Source: Limnomonas spitsbergensis
Taxonomy: Eukaryota > Chlorophyta > Chlorophyceae > Chlamydomonadales
Length of the DNA: 64,000 nucleotides
Direction: 5' to 3'
NCBI GenBank assembly: GCA_037349105.1
Contig: JAYJMM010000119.1
Location: 1,313,001-1,377,000, forward strand
The position numbers and the translations under genes were made by a program. The notes under the pieces were generated by a model. That model was not told the origin of the DNA. It was given only the letters and a program-made list of their open reading frames with translations, and made no database searches. Positions 23,066 through 35,600 of this stretch are shown here, piece by piece; position 1 is the stretch's first letter; every line of letters begins with the position of its first letter.

Positions 23066-25018
23066 AGATGCCCTGGTGAAGCAGCAGGTGGGATCATGTG
23101 TGTGAAATGAGAACTTTGGGCCACTAAATAATGTTCCGTGCAACTTGGCGCCACATGTGTTTTGGCTTGATGTGCCTAGCTCGGCATCCTTAAGACGGAT
23201 AACTTCAGGGGGAAACTGATACAACGGCCCGGCTTTTAATCCCCCCCCTCAGGCCATTTACAGGGAGAAGCTGGTGGTTCAACAGCTGCAGGCTGAGGGA
23301 TGATTTACGGTTGTCCCGATGGATCTGCTGAGCTCAGCTACATTTGTTCTGCTGCCTGACCTCTGGCATGTTTCTCCTTGCTTGGGCTGCCGTTCTGCCT
23401 GGGCCTGCTTCTGTAGGCTGGCCCTGTGGCGGCTTTTTTTGGTAGACTGGTGAACAGAATATAAACTCTGGCCTGTAATTTAATTACCCGGGCCTATAAG
23501 TGGCCACATGATAGGGCCTCGAGTTCATAGAATACAGTGCATGGAGGCAGCTCAGGGACAAGAAAATGACGGAAGGTTCCTGGTGGGGTGGGAGGGCCTG
23601 ACACAGTGGCTGTTGAACTTACTGTTTTGGCTGTGCTTCCAGCAGCTTTGATTGCTGAACCTTGAAAGGTGCCTACACGCAGCTTTTGGTGATGGTACAT
23701 GGCGATGTTTCCAGCAACTTCAGAGCTGAGCAGTTGCTGGCTGTGACTACCGAAAGATTTCAAAGCTGACCATGATAATAAAATTCAAAATGAGCTGTGT
23801 GCTACAATTCACACTTCATGCAATACATGAGGCACAATTTACCTCTCTTGTTCAGGGAATTAATGCTGATGATAAGATAAGTGTCATGGGGTTTTCCACT
23901 GGATTGCCGGATTGTGTGCATCAGGTTCAAGATACCAATTATGATTCACAGATACTGTACCGACCTGACTGTTGCCCTGACTCTATATAATTTTGTTTTA
24001 GCATTTGCTTGAGATGATTTCACGCACAGATACACCTTTTTTTCTTTTGAAGCAGTCTCACGTTTGTTTATTTCCTTACTAGTAGTCTGATAGGATGTTG
24101 CTTGTTTCCAATCTGCTCTGTGATCCTGAACCCGAGTAATTCGAGAACATGTCAGGTTTCGCTTTGGGGTACCGGTTTCTGATGTGTTAAATGTATCAGA
24201 AGTGTGGAGGCTATATGGCCCTGATCTATGGGGACCGCTGCTACATATTTAATTGACTGGCGAAGAGGTTAAAACCTGCCAAGATGTCTCACACAGATGT
24301 CTTGCTGCGTGTATGTTCCAGCTGCAGCTGGATGTGGTAGGACTTATAGAGTGTAGGTCCGGTCTAGATACTGGCCCATGATTCAAAAAATATTAGTTGC
24401 TATATGTTTGGAGACCTGCCATTTAATTAATTAATTGCCTCGAACAAACCTGAAAATTTCTTAGTGCCCAAAAACCAAAGTGCCACCAAGCAAAAAATAT
24501 TAGTTATTAATAGAGTGTAGGCCCGGTCTAGATACTGGCCCATGATTCAGGTAGTCGGCTTTCGGGCAAGGACTTATCCCGAAGTACCATTGATCTGATG
24601 ATTAATGGTAATCATCAGATTCCCATAATCTGATCGGTAATTTATGACGAAGTATCTCGCGTCTAGGTTGCATGTGACAATTTGTGGACCGAACACGCTG
24701 CTGAAGCCAGGGTTGCCCTGGTTGAAGCAGAACAAGCGGTGCATATGAGAAAGTTGAGGAAAACGAAACTAACATTACAAAGATATGCTTGTCATAGACA
24801 GGCCTGATTGGCTGCGCGACAGGAGACAGTCAATCAGCTCAATTTGAGTGCAGCAACTCATCCAATAGGTTGTTCCTAGTAAAATATCATTCAGCAATGT
24901 GAACTTTATTTGACTGTTGATAGCTCATGCAGCATGGGTTCCTGTACAAGATCAAGTACCCGGCCTCTGTGACAGAGGCCGAAATGTAGCAGAAACAAAC
25001 AGTGGCACCTTCATGGGC

Positions 25019-25077
25019 AGTTGGGCGCCCACGCAGCCGAGCCTTCATGGGCTGGGCCCAGGGGTGTAATGCTATTG
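25019..25077 (+). mobile_element. Short 5'-truncated retroinsertion (copy 3), imperfect 12-bp target-site duplication
   Basis: Flanks ACCTTCATGGGC (25007-25018) and ACCTTCGTAGGC (25078-25089) match at 10 of 12 positions. The insert reads AGTTGGGCGCCCACGCAGCC... and ends GTGTAATGCTATTG, so its fixed end is on the plus strand, opposite in orientation to copies 1 and 2. Confidence 0.62.
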
Positions 25078-25916
25078 ACCTTCGTAGGCTATGCCCAGGT
25101 GCAAATCCTCAGTACCGCAATGACAAACGACCTTCAGACCGGACTGACAGCTGAAATATACCGTATAACATCTCTTTGTCAGCCCATGACAAGGTGACAT
25201 ATCACAGGATAGTAATGTATGCTGCTCTTGCCTGAGGCAGGCCTGTCTGAAGCGAGTTGTCAACTCCTGGCCAAGCTGGCAAATGGCGGCTTGCTATACA
25301 GGGCAGTTTCTTACGAGGATTCAAAAATGGAAGATGATGCACTTTGCCCTCTTAACGTCCAGGTAGCTTCTTTTCTGGCTTCCTGTCAGCTCTTGTCTTA
25401 TTCTGCAGGTTGGATGCCGATTATCGGTTTTGGTTGAATCGTTAGGTGTGATTCTGGTGGTAGTGTGCAGGATGCACAGTTACATACTTATATTCACTCA
25501 GAGGTGACGTATACATCGTCACCTCACGTCAAGGGGCGGGGTTCGACAGGACGCACAGTTAGACGAGAGGTGTCATGGCAGGGTAGCCCAGCCTCCAAAC
25601 CGTCTCCCCATCGTAAATCCAGCACCACCACACTGGCCACTGGTCACGCCCACCCCAGGCCGGCAGGCCGCAGGTGACATATCATTTTGTACAATTTTTA
25701 CCCTTTTTATTTTGTAGACCTTAATCGAGCTTTTTATGCATGAGATATCACGGCCGTGTGAGTGCTTGTAGGTCGAAGGCCTTTCCTGTGCATGCTCGCC
25801 TTTTCTCAGCTGCTGAGGAGGGCCCCATGCGCACCCAGGGAGTGGGAAAATAGTGTTAGCATCTCAGATTTCTAGGGTTAGGGGGCGAGCCTCACACCTT
25901 TTTAAGTCCTTTATAA

Positions 25917-25990
25917 GGGGGGAAATGGTCCAGTGGTGTAACGCTGGTGGTATCCATACCCAGAGGTTTAGGGATCGAAGCCGCCACACG
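25917..25990 (+). repeat. tRNA-like (possibly SINE head) sequence
   Basis: TGGTCCAGTGGTGTAACGC resembles the A-box/D-arm of tRNA-Gly, and GGGATCGAAGCC about 35 bases later resembles a B box. No matching acceptor stem is visible, so this is not called as a functional tRNA. Confidence 0.25.
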
Positions 25991-27679
25991 ATCTTCTCTT
26001 TCCCACCGACTCGAGTGCCGGGTTCCATGTCCCTGCCCCCTCACATAGGAGGATGACATGGCTGCACCATGGCCCAGGCTGTCCATGGTAGCTGAAATTG
26101 AGCCTAGTCATTCCCTACCAGCCCCACGTGGCCGAGCGTTCAGCAGGGCCCAGCGGGTATGCACTGTTCTTAACCTTTTTAAGTCCAAGCAAAAGAAAGA
26201 AGCAGACAAAACTCAGATTCGAAAATAAATCTACTATCAAGCCCACAACGTATTCAGCCGCTCCTACCCTTCTCCTAGATCACCCTTCAGGCCTCCACTC
26301 CACCATACTATAGCCACGACGTTTCCATGTCCGCACCGCCTGGTACGTGAGGTACACCTGCAGCGCTTCCCTAGTTGCCACGGTTTTAGGCTTCGTTATC
26401 TCGTCCACCCGTCTGTCGGCCTACATCTCTCCCTGTTCAAACTGACCTGCCATAGCCCCTTTCCCCCTTCAAGCAAAAGGGTATACAGACCGGGGCTTGG
26501 GCGTCTCGTCAACCTGTACTTCCCGAAAGTCATGCCGCGTCGGTGTTATCTTTCATATCTCTTGAAAAGACGTTTCGGCCAATGTGCGATAAACCCCGCC
26601 AATGGGTGTGATTATCACGAGTCTTCTGACTGTCGTGATAGATGGGGCTTGTGTGCGGCGGTGTGTGTGACCGCGCGTGGAAGGTTACTCCTATGGGTCT
26701 TATGTCCCGTAATTTGCCCTCCTGACCAGCCATGCATTCGTCGTAGTATGTAGTAGCTTGTTGTAGTGATTCATCGCTTGCGATAGTAGAGTACTGATTG
26801 ATCGTCAGCTTCCATCCATATTCATAAGTCCAGCTAGCTCTTAAACCATTGCGTCACCCACCTTGATTCGCACGCCAAACTGTCAGAAATAACAACAGGC
26901 GAACCAAGAGCAGCAACCTCCTGCTGCTGCCAGCCGACGGGCAGACTACTAGTACTCAATTGAAACAGCAGCACATGCAAGCGCTGCCTGATGATGACTC
27001 CCAAGGTAAGCGCCGAGTTAAAACCAACTGGCAGACATCCAGCCGATGTGCCAGGACAGCAGCCGGCCAGCCAGCCTCATCATCTATAAGATGAATTCCC
27101 GCTGTCCGCTGTTGATTGGGATGGGTGGGCAATGCAGGTCGATCGCACGCAAGCGACTCCGCCCCGGCAATGGTACCATCCCTTGCCTCCCACAGTCCAT
27201 CGGCCGCAGCCCCTTGCATTGTCACAAATCGAAAGTGACGTGTGGTGATGCGCGCTGCCCTGCCATGTATGTGGCCGATGAAGGCTGCTGCCACCAGCTG
27301 CCTCCAGCTTCTGCCATCCAATACCTACCACGCACGCCCTTTCCCCTCGCTCCTTGCTTGACTTATTACGGACACCAGTTGTATTACGGACACAAGTAGC
27401 CTGCTTACTTATTCAAGCCTGTCACAAATGCCAATTATCCATCACACGGCTGCACACCTGCTGCATGCTGTGGACGCCGACCAAGCTTGCTTGATTGACT
27501 ACCGTATAATGGTAGGACTCACTTAGATAGTACTGACGGACCGGCTAGCTGGAAATGTAAATATTGAATACACCACGGTACTTGCTTGGTTACTTCTGCC
27601 TGGTCTGTCAGCAGTGATGCTGAACTGTCGATCTAATGATTCATTGCTTGCTGCTTGCTCTGTAACGCACTTCCTGCAG

Positions 27680-29802
27680 GCCCACGCATCCACAGCTTGC
27701 TGGCAACCCTCGTCGACGGGCAAGACGACAAAGCCTGCACTGGACCGCTGGCACAACCTGTCCATGCCTATGGAAATGGTAGCACTGCCGAGCACGTCAG
27801 CAGATTTCCAGTTGCATGCAGAAGGGCTCGCTGGCTCAGTACAGATGACTCGGATTTCTGATCCCTCGTCAACAGCACCAGCGGCAGTAAGGAGCTGTAC
27901 ACCCAGGAGCTATAGGTCCTCCAACTGCAGCAGCAGCAGCGCTGTTGCCATTGTTGAGGGCTTCTGCAGCACTAGCACGGACTCGAACAGCATCAGCATC
28001 AGCAGCAGCGCTGTTGCAAGCCACCAGAGCATAAGCAAGGCCTCCGATGGCAGCAGCAACAGCGCTGTCGCCTCCACTGCCTGCCGCAGTAGCACTTCAG
28101 CATTGTTGGACCGTTCCTCACTGACCTTTGATGCCCCGCTGGAGTCTGAGCTGGTACCCCCGACGTTGGCCCCATGGACGGCCCTGACATGGTGCTCTGT
28201 TTGCAGCTGCCCCGGCGTTCCATCATGCACCCACACCGAGAGGTGCTGCTTGTCGCCCTCGGCCTGTCCTAGGCGAGGTCAAGGACTTCAGCCAGCTGAC
28301 AGAACTCTGTCGTCCCAACAGCAGGGTGCGGCTAGCCTGCCAGCCAGCTGGGGACGCCCTGCTATCAGGAACCAGGCAGCTGCCCAGAAATCGCTGCATC
28401 ATTTGGAGCCTGGACTGCGTGGACAACTTAGAAGTGACCGTCAGCATCATGCACCCGGCATGACGTCTCAACATCACGCGGATGCGGCGGCTGCTCAGAA
28501 GCTGATGCACTATTCGGAGCTTAAGCTGTGCACATTGTACCGGCAACACAAACATGAGCAGCAGGGGGTAGGGGATGAAGCTGATGGCAGGCCCTCGCTG
28601 TTTGAGCAGTTGTCACAGCAGGAGGTGATGCATCGAGCCCACCTGAGGCAGGTGCCAGAGGGCATGCAGCAGATGGTGGAGCGAGTGGACTCAGAGCTGA
28701 GGTGCCGTCGCATGGAGGTGGGTGTATGGGTGGATGGACATTATGTGCTTTCACAACATGTACATGGAAGTGTGTCCTTCATAATTGCTGTAGCGTCCCT
28801 TCACCCCTGTCTTCTCCTCTGCATCAACCCAGTCCTCATTCCGTGTGTGTTTCGGAATGCTGCCGGGTGATATCGCTGTTTGGATGTAGCTGTCAGACAG
28901 GTAGTGCTTGAAGAGTACTTGGTATGTCCTGTGCAGGCGTGCACGTGTCATGGGCCCATTGCCATGTTCTGCAGCGTGCTGTCTTTCTTGCTTGCTCCCC
29001 TTACTGACTCGAAAGCTTTGTTTGCGAATGTCTAGGAGCAAGAGAGGAAGCTCAAGGAGGCAGAGAGGAAGTTTGTCAATGCCAGCCAGCGCTTGGCGAA
29101 GGAGCGGCAGCAACTGGCAAAGAAACAGGATCTCTTGACCAGGGGTCAGCTGAAGCTGGCTGAGGATCCGCACAAGCTTGCCAAAGATGCGCTGGAGATG
29201 CAGCAGGTGGGGCGATGCCTGTAATTAAAACCAGGCAGTATGTACCATTTGGTGTCTCATGTGCCATTTGGCGTCACATGCACCTTTTGGTGTCTCATGC
29301 GCCATTTGGCGTCACATGCACCATTTGGTGTCACATGCGCCATTTGGCGTCACATGCAACTTTTGGTATCTCATGCATGCGCCATTCGGCATCACATGTA
29401 CAATTTGGTGCCTCATGCACCATTTGGTGTCTCATGCGCCATTTGGTATCTCATGCATGCGCCATTCGGCATCACATGTACAATTTGGTGCCTCATGCAC
29501 CATTTGTTGTCTCATGCGCCATTTGGTGTCTCATGTGCTATTTGGCATGACATGCGCCATTCGGCATCACATGCACCGTTTGGTGCCTCATGCGCCATCT
29601 AATCATCTGGTGTGATATGAGGCCGTTTGGTGCCCCATGCACCATTGCATGCGTTTGTTGGCATCTCATATGCGACTTGGCATCCCAAACACTGTGAAGG
29701 AATACTGATTCACACTGTCTGCCTGTTCACCCTCAGACCATCTTCTTGGGAAAGCTGGTGGCCTCAAAGATGCAGGTGGAGGGGCCTCAGTGGCTGGAAT
29801 AG
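27680..29802 (+). CDS. Tandem paralogue 2: Ser/Gln/His-rich protein with C-terminal coiled coil
   Basis: Exons 27680-28717 (346 codons), 29036-29206 (57 codons) and 29737-29802 (21 codons plus TAG) are all in phase 0; an upstream exon is likely but unresolved. The opening block DRWHNLSMPMEMVALP and LHAEGLAGSVQ match paralogue 1, as do QQQGAASLPAS, the His-rich segment and RPSLFEQLSQQEVMHRAHLR. The Ser-rich centre is longer and contains poly-Ser/Asn runs. The coiled-coil exon (KEAERKFVNASQRLAKERQQ) is followed by FLGKLVASKMQVEG at the C-terminus. This copy lacks the stop that interrupts paralogue 1. The last intron carries a minisatellite. No catalytic motif; a structural or scaffold role is only a guess. 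Confidence 0.6.
29240..29670 (+). repeat. Minisatellite, unit about 19 bp, in an intron of paralogue 2
   Basis: Repeats of CATTTGGTGTCTCATGCGC and CATTTGGCGTCACATGCAC alternate, with a higher-order unit of about 80 bp repeated near 29368 and 29449. All three plus frames are open for over 110 codons. The adjoining exon frame runs into TAA at once, so it is read as intronic. Confidence 0.8.
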
Positions 29803-32621
29803 CCGGAAGCTATGGGATGCTACTTCGCTGCTCAATGTGTTACGTATCTGTGGCTTTGCTACGGAAGTAAGTTCCAGATCAGCTACATTTCAGCTGCTTT
29901 TGGCCGGAGGCGTCAAGCATGGCCAGCCTCTGCTGATGGTGAATGCTAAGCTGCTGGGCTAGGGCTTTGTTTCTAGCAGCCTTGGGAACAAAATGCTGCT
30001 GGTTGTGATTGAGCAAATCAAGCTTGTCACAGGTTTTGTTGCTTTCTCTCTGCTTTGTGATGGTTAGCTGTCAGACTGTTCAAATATCGCAATTATAACA
30101 ACGATCATAAATGATGCATGCTACAATTCACGAGTATATATATATACAATTGGCAGTGATCAATGCTGCCGTCATCCATAATTATGGTGTGGTGGTTCCA
30201 TTAGTGGAATTGTAGTGCTTAAGTTTAGTGTATCAGCTTTAGATGATAGCAGATTGGGAGGATGGGTACCCTGTACAACTTTTATGGTGCTAAGATGTGC
30301 GGCGCCAGGGGCGCATCATCTGTGCATCACTTTGGAGACGACTATCATTTCTCAGTAATAATGCAACGGTTCGATTGTTGTTTTGCCACGGAAGCATGCT
30401 CTTTGAGCCATGGCTTGCGTGGATTTCATGTACATAAAAATACGAAGAATTCCACTTCTTTGGACTACCAAAAGAGTGCCGGTAGTCTTACAGAACGTAT
30501 TTTTAGGTGTGGTAAATATTCAAAGAGATTTCCCCCCTAGTAAATAAGATGCTGATGTACCCTTGACGGCAGGGGTTAACAGCCTCACAGATTTTGTGTG
30601 AATTGGAATTGTGGAGGGATTTTGAACCTATACCAAGGGGGTGTTACAATCTGAGTTGTTTGTATACAGGTTTTTAACACATCAGCATGTAGGCCTTGTT
30701 GGAGGTATCTTGCATCCTGCACCAGTTACAGCTTTGGCATGGCATTATGCTGATAGATTAGGTCAAATACTCGCTACAGCGGGGTTAATGTGGAGTACTT
30801 GCCCTAGATTTCAACAGTAGCACTTGCATGGCCCAGGATTTCAATATAGGTACTTGCTTTCCCCAAGGTTAATCGCCAAGGACTGGGAATGCTTGCCATA
30901 TCCAGGATCTGGGTAGGACTCGATCCAATGGTACAACTATGACGATGAATTGCTATTCCGTATTTTGTAAACATGACAAGTTGTTCCACGAACTTGCAGC
31001 CGAGGCAGAACTGTCATGCTGCAATTTGGTGTGTAAAAATCAAGTATAGAGTTGCATGTAATAGATGATCAAACTGACAAGGGCCTGATCTGAAGACTGG
31101 CACTAGACCAGCCAAAATGCCGTCTAACAGCACTCAAGGTTGGATGGATCTGACAATCTCAAATAACGTTTACCAAAAACGAACTCCTTGCTTGTACGAA
31201 TGTGAAGCTGTGGGCCCTGCTAAAAAAACCTCGGCCGCATGGCGCCTAACTGTCTGCTTGGTAGAACAGGAAATTGAAGGCAAGGAGGGTAAAGCCAGGA
31301 ACACAAAGGATAATGCAGAGACCCCTCCCAACAGGAAGAGCAGTCCGGAGATTCCCCAGCCCCACCAGAGTCCAGCCTTGAACAAGAGAAAACTTGAGAG
31401 AGCTCCTGGCCTGAAATATCTAGTTAATTCTGAGGCTCCTCGTATCCTAAGTCAGGTCTCTTAGGACTCTCGCAACGGATGGCATTTTGGACTCATAGAT
31501 GGTAACAAACCAGGGAGGTACCAGTACGGTATCTTTTTTTATTCCTCTCCAATATGGGGTTCAACCCCACGCCGCTAGTAAGTTGGTTGCTAGCCCAGGG
31601 GGGTCATGAAAAGGGTTTAGGGTAGGGCTAAACCCTGCCTGTTGGTGGCTGCTCAATGCTCCCAAAGTGGTGTGCACCGCAATGGAGACCGACCTCGCCC
31701 TCAGGAATCGGGCATGCATGCAGGCCGTCTATCACTCTTTTCATCCTACATGCAGTGATATGAGTCATTCGGATATCCTCAAATCAGCCCACTTTGAGCA
31801 GGTTGACGGCACCAACATCTTCAAGTTTGGTTGACTACTTGACATCTCCCGGCATCCTGGGACAGGTGCCACCAGAACTGTTCCAGCCCTAAATGATCGA
31901 AGACAGTGAGCGTGAAACCAGCAACCTCCCAGTGCAAGAAAGTGGAGGGGAATTGACTGCCCGAGTCGACTTATACCCACCGCATAACCACAAACCAGTG
32001 GCGTGGTTCTGAACCGCGTATGCCCCCAGGATACCTGTTCAGTTCGTCAGCAAGAAGTTTTACTTGTGTGGCATCTCTCGGAAGAAACTAGGTCTGCAAA
32101 ACATGTCCAGATTTCTACACCATGTACACCATTCGCTCTCCGTCTCTCCCAACCGGACGTTTACATGTCTACAGCTCCACTCGGCCTAGCCTTTTGAGCA
32201 GGACGTACAGGTATAGCATAAACCTTGGAGGGCAGAAGGTGTAATTACCAGGTCACAAGTCGCAGGACGGGGACCTTGGCTAGTTGGCTCGGTGATTTAA
32301 AAGCGCTGGCGCCGCTTACTCTGCTGGTGTACAAGCTGGGCTGTTGGCTGACTTTCGCAGGACCATCCTTGCCCATCAGAGACCCATCTCTGTTGCCCAT
32401 GATCGAATGACTTGCAAGCAGTACATGGCAGCGGGACCCCAATACCCCCCTACCCACCCTCACACAACTCCAATGGAAGCCTCCAACAGACAAATAAACA
32501 TGGTCATGCACAATTTTTCGCAATATCAGGCTAATATCAGGCTAATATCAGCCTAGAAACAAATATCGCCAAGGTATTGAGAGTCACTTTGCCAGGCACA
32601 TTCTCCTTGCGTCCGCTTAGC
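29803..32621. other. Gene-free stretch
   Basis: No supported gene. At about 31208-31262 there is a diverged fourth copy of the core of the short insertion family (GGGCCCTGCTAAAAAAACCT then CTCGGCCGCATGGCGCC) without a clear end or target duplication. A tRNA-like A-box string occurs near 32280. Confidence 0.45.
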
Positions 32622-35600
32622 TTATCTCCCCCCTGCAGCCCTCTCCTGCAGCAGCCGCCTGGCAGCTAGCACCTCTGCCCTCAGCTCTTTGTTGTCACGC
32701 TCCAGCTTTCGCCTCGCAGCCTCAGACTCGCCACGCAGAGTACCTGGCGGAGTCCCACCACCGCCATCGTCACCACCGCCACCCATGTCACGATACCTGG
32801 GCGAAATACCGCCGCCGCCTACCATGTCCCGATGTCTTGCGTAGGCAGCCTCCACCGCTGCTGATGTTGGGGCCTGCTGCTGCCTACCCGCCGCTGCAGC
32901 CCTGGACGCCTTTAGGTCCCGCAGCAGCAGCTCCACATCCTGCACCTCACCCGTGGCGCCAGGGATGCGGGCCAGGGGCGATGGCAGACGCATCTCGCCG
33001 CCACTGCCACCTGTCAGGAAACTGTTCCTGCTCGGCCCGAAATCGTCGGCTGGCCGTGCGGGCTTGATCGTTGCAGTTTCGCGGATGGCGGTCAGCAGCA
33101 TGTCATATTCCTCCTGCACAAAGCAAGGGCAAGGTGGCCAGGGCATTAGGGCAGGGCATCTGACTTGCATGGCAGCCTACTCATGGGTACTGTTCACGGG
33201 TCAGGGCAGCAACCTAACGGGCGGCTTCCTGAACCCATGCCCCATGCGAGAGGGGGGGTGAGAGATAAAGCTGATACTCCCATCCTCGACTGAATATGAA
33301 TATAGTATATGGCTGCCCCTCCCCCCATCCCCGCCTCAGACACCCAGTAAATGAAATGGTGAATCAAGAACAAGCTAAATCAGGTCCACTAGATACTCAA
33401 TATACTCAGGATATCGGCGGATAACTAAACTCAGGAAACTGATGAACTCGGCATTACAGTGTTCATATACCGGTGCCAGTACTCAGGATACTCAGGCTAC
33501 CGGTGCTCAGGAAACAACTGCCACCTCAGCAACAGCAGGCAAGGCAGCAGCAGGCGTCGCCTCGGGAGCTTCGGCCGCCGCCTCAACAAGTAAAGCAGCG
33601 AAAGGAAGAGAAGCAAGAGATGTAGAGGGGTATAAATATGAGATTGTTCGCTGCCGTTTCGAGGCGTGTCCCTTGGCCAACAGCTTCTCAGCCAATTTGT
33701 GCACTGCGGTAGTTTCAGCTTGGTGGCTAACTGACTGAAGTTTCAGACTTTGCCACAACGCTTGCATATAGTCTTACCATTAAAAGCATACTAAATAGCA
33801 ACTCAATGGAGCAGTAGTTTAAACAACAGCCGTGCTTGTGTTTGCGAAGCCAGCATCCCACCCCCATGCCATTTTGCATGCCGGAGCGGAGGCCAGTGCT
33901 AATGCCTGCCACATTATATGATGCCAATCAACTGCATTTGATACAGGCAAGAGAGTGGTGCCGTATAGCTCTCATAGTCAACTGACGCCTACAAAAATAT
34001 CTGATTTCGTTGACATGCAACTTTTTTCAAACACCCCCCCTCCCCCCCTACATGTGCGCCTCCTTTTCGATCCCTCCCGCTGGACCAAAACTTAATCTGA
34101 CACCAGTTTAGGAAAGGTTTCATCAAGCTCTACAAACTTGGAGGATGGGGTGTTTCCAGTTATACTCCCCTCCCCCCCTCAGCCCCATGCCAACCATTTT
34201 CAGCTTTGTTCCACCGTTTACTTCATAATGCAATTGTGCTACATCACGGCCTACGGCTGGGGGGCTTTGGTGCAGCAAGGTGCCGGCTGCTCGGGTCACC
34301 GGCCTTAGGCCGGTCAAGGTTTGGTCCCATCCCTCCAGTGGTGGCCGCCTGGCCGCCTGCAAAAGGTGGCCTGGTATGCATGTAAAGAAACATGCTCACA
34401 AATGGTAATCATACCATAATTCCTATAATTTGCTCACCCTTGACCTGAGCTCGGCCCGTAGCCACTTTTCACAGCCTTTGCGCAGGCTCTTCTCGGCCCT
34501 GAGCTTCTGACTCAGGTCATGCACCTCGGCTTCGGCCCTCTCCTGCGGGTTCAGGGTTAAGAGTTTAGCCGCACTCCTGAGGGGACGCGGCATTATAAAA
34601 AAGGTTGCGGTCTTGAGGAAATTGCCATACGAAACCGCAAAACCAACGTTTCACGACAGGGTACATCTGTGACTGATGCCCCGGACATGAATATGCTCAT
34701 TAGGACCTGGGAAAAAATCCACGGCATTTCTGCCCATTCCTATCCAAAATGTGCTTGCCATGGGCAGGGATCGAAGTGGCTAAATTTCAGCTGATCACCT
34801 CCTTCCGCCCAAACCACCTCTGGGCACAACACATCCGTAGCAGTACCTTGAATAAACCACTCCTTAGTCTTCAAATGTTTTCCTTAACCTAACCCAATAA
34901 TGGGTTGCCATAGCCGCGCCCCTTCAATTTGAAGCACTTTCCAGTTGTTTGAGGTAGCCATAAACCGCCACCAACCATTGGTGTCAGCCGCCAAGGCGCC
35001 AACTGCAATCAAGGTTTTAGCCAAGAGGTCCGGGGCTAGCTTGGGACATCATGACAAACAGGCCATGCCTCCACCACAAGAGCAAACAGGATGCACCTCA
35101 ACTTGATCGCTGCTTAAGTGCTCGACGCTACCATTCACGCAAAAAGCATCGCTTCCCTTATCGATGCACCCCATATCGCCTTCCTCCTCCCAGCCCCCGT
35201 GTCTCCTGCTGACCTGCGGGTGCATGATTGATGGTCAAGGCCCTCAACCAACAACCCTCAATCAAAGTCTCCAGCCCACCTGTGTGACCCTAGTGTCCGC
35301 AGCGCCACTCGCATCTCCTAGTTCAGGAGTGGTCCTAGGTTTCTAAGTAGGGCGCTCAACCAGATTATCTGTGATAAAACCTGGGTCCTGGTTTTATCAC
35401 AAGAGCCAGGAACCCTGCTCACCTGTGCGATCCTGGCATCCCCCCGTGCCACCCGCAGCTCCTCGGCCAACAGCTCCGCCCGCCTGCGCAGCTCCTCGCA
35501 CTCGCGGCGGGTGACCTGCCGATCCTCCCGCTCAGTGCGCAGCTGGGCGCCCAAACGGGAGGACTCGTCCCCGCGCGCTCGCGCATTGACCTTGAGAGAG

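Larger units (their letters stand above)
23304..26889. other. Interval between the paralogues
   Basis: No supported gene. It contains direct repeats of about 40 bp (GTCTAGATACTGGCCCATGA at about 24361 and 24525), a small hairpin at 24590-24625, the 59-bp insertion at 25019-25077 and a tRNA-like stretch at 25917-25990. Confidence 0.45.

Noticed and set aside
25917..25990. Functional tRNA-Gly gene
   Set aside because: A- and B-box-like strings are present but no acceptor stem or complete cloverleaf could be formed.
29215..29615. Three overlapping 111-120-codon ORFs
   Set aside because: Minisatellite translations inside an intron; the adjoining exon frame stops immediately after the donor.
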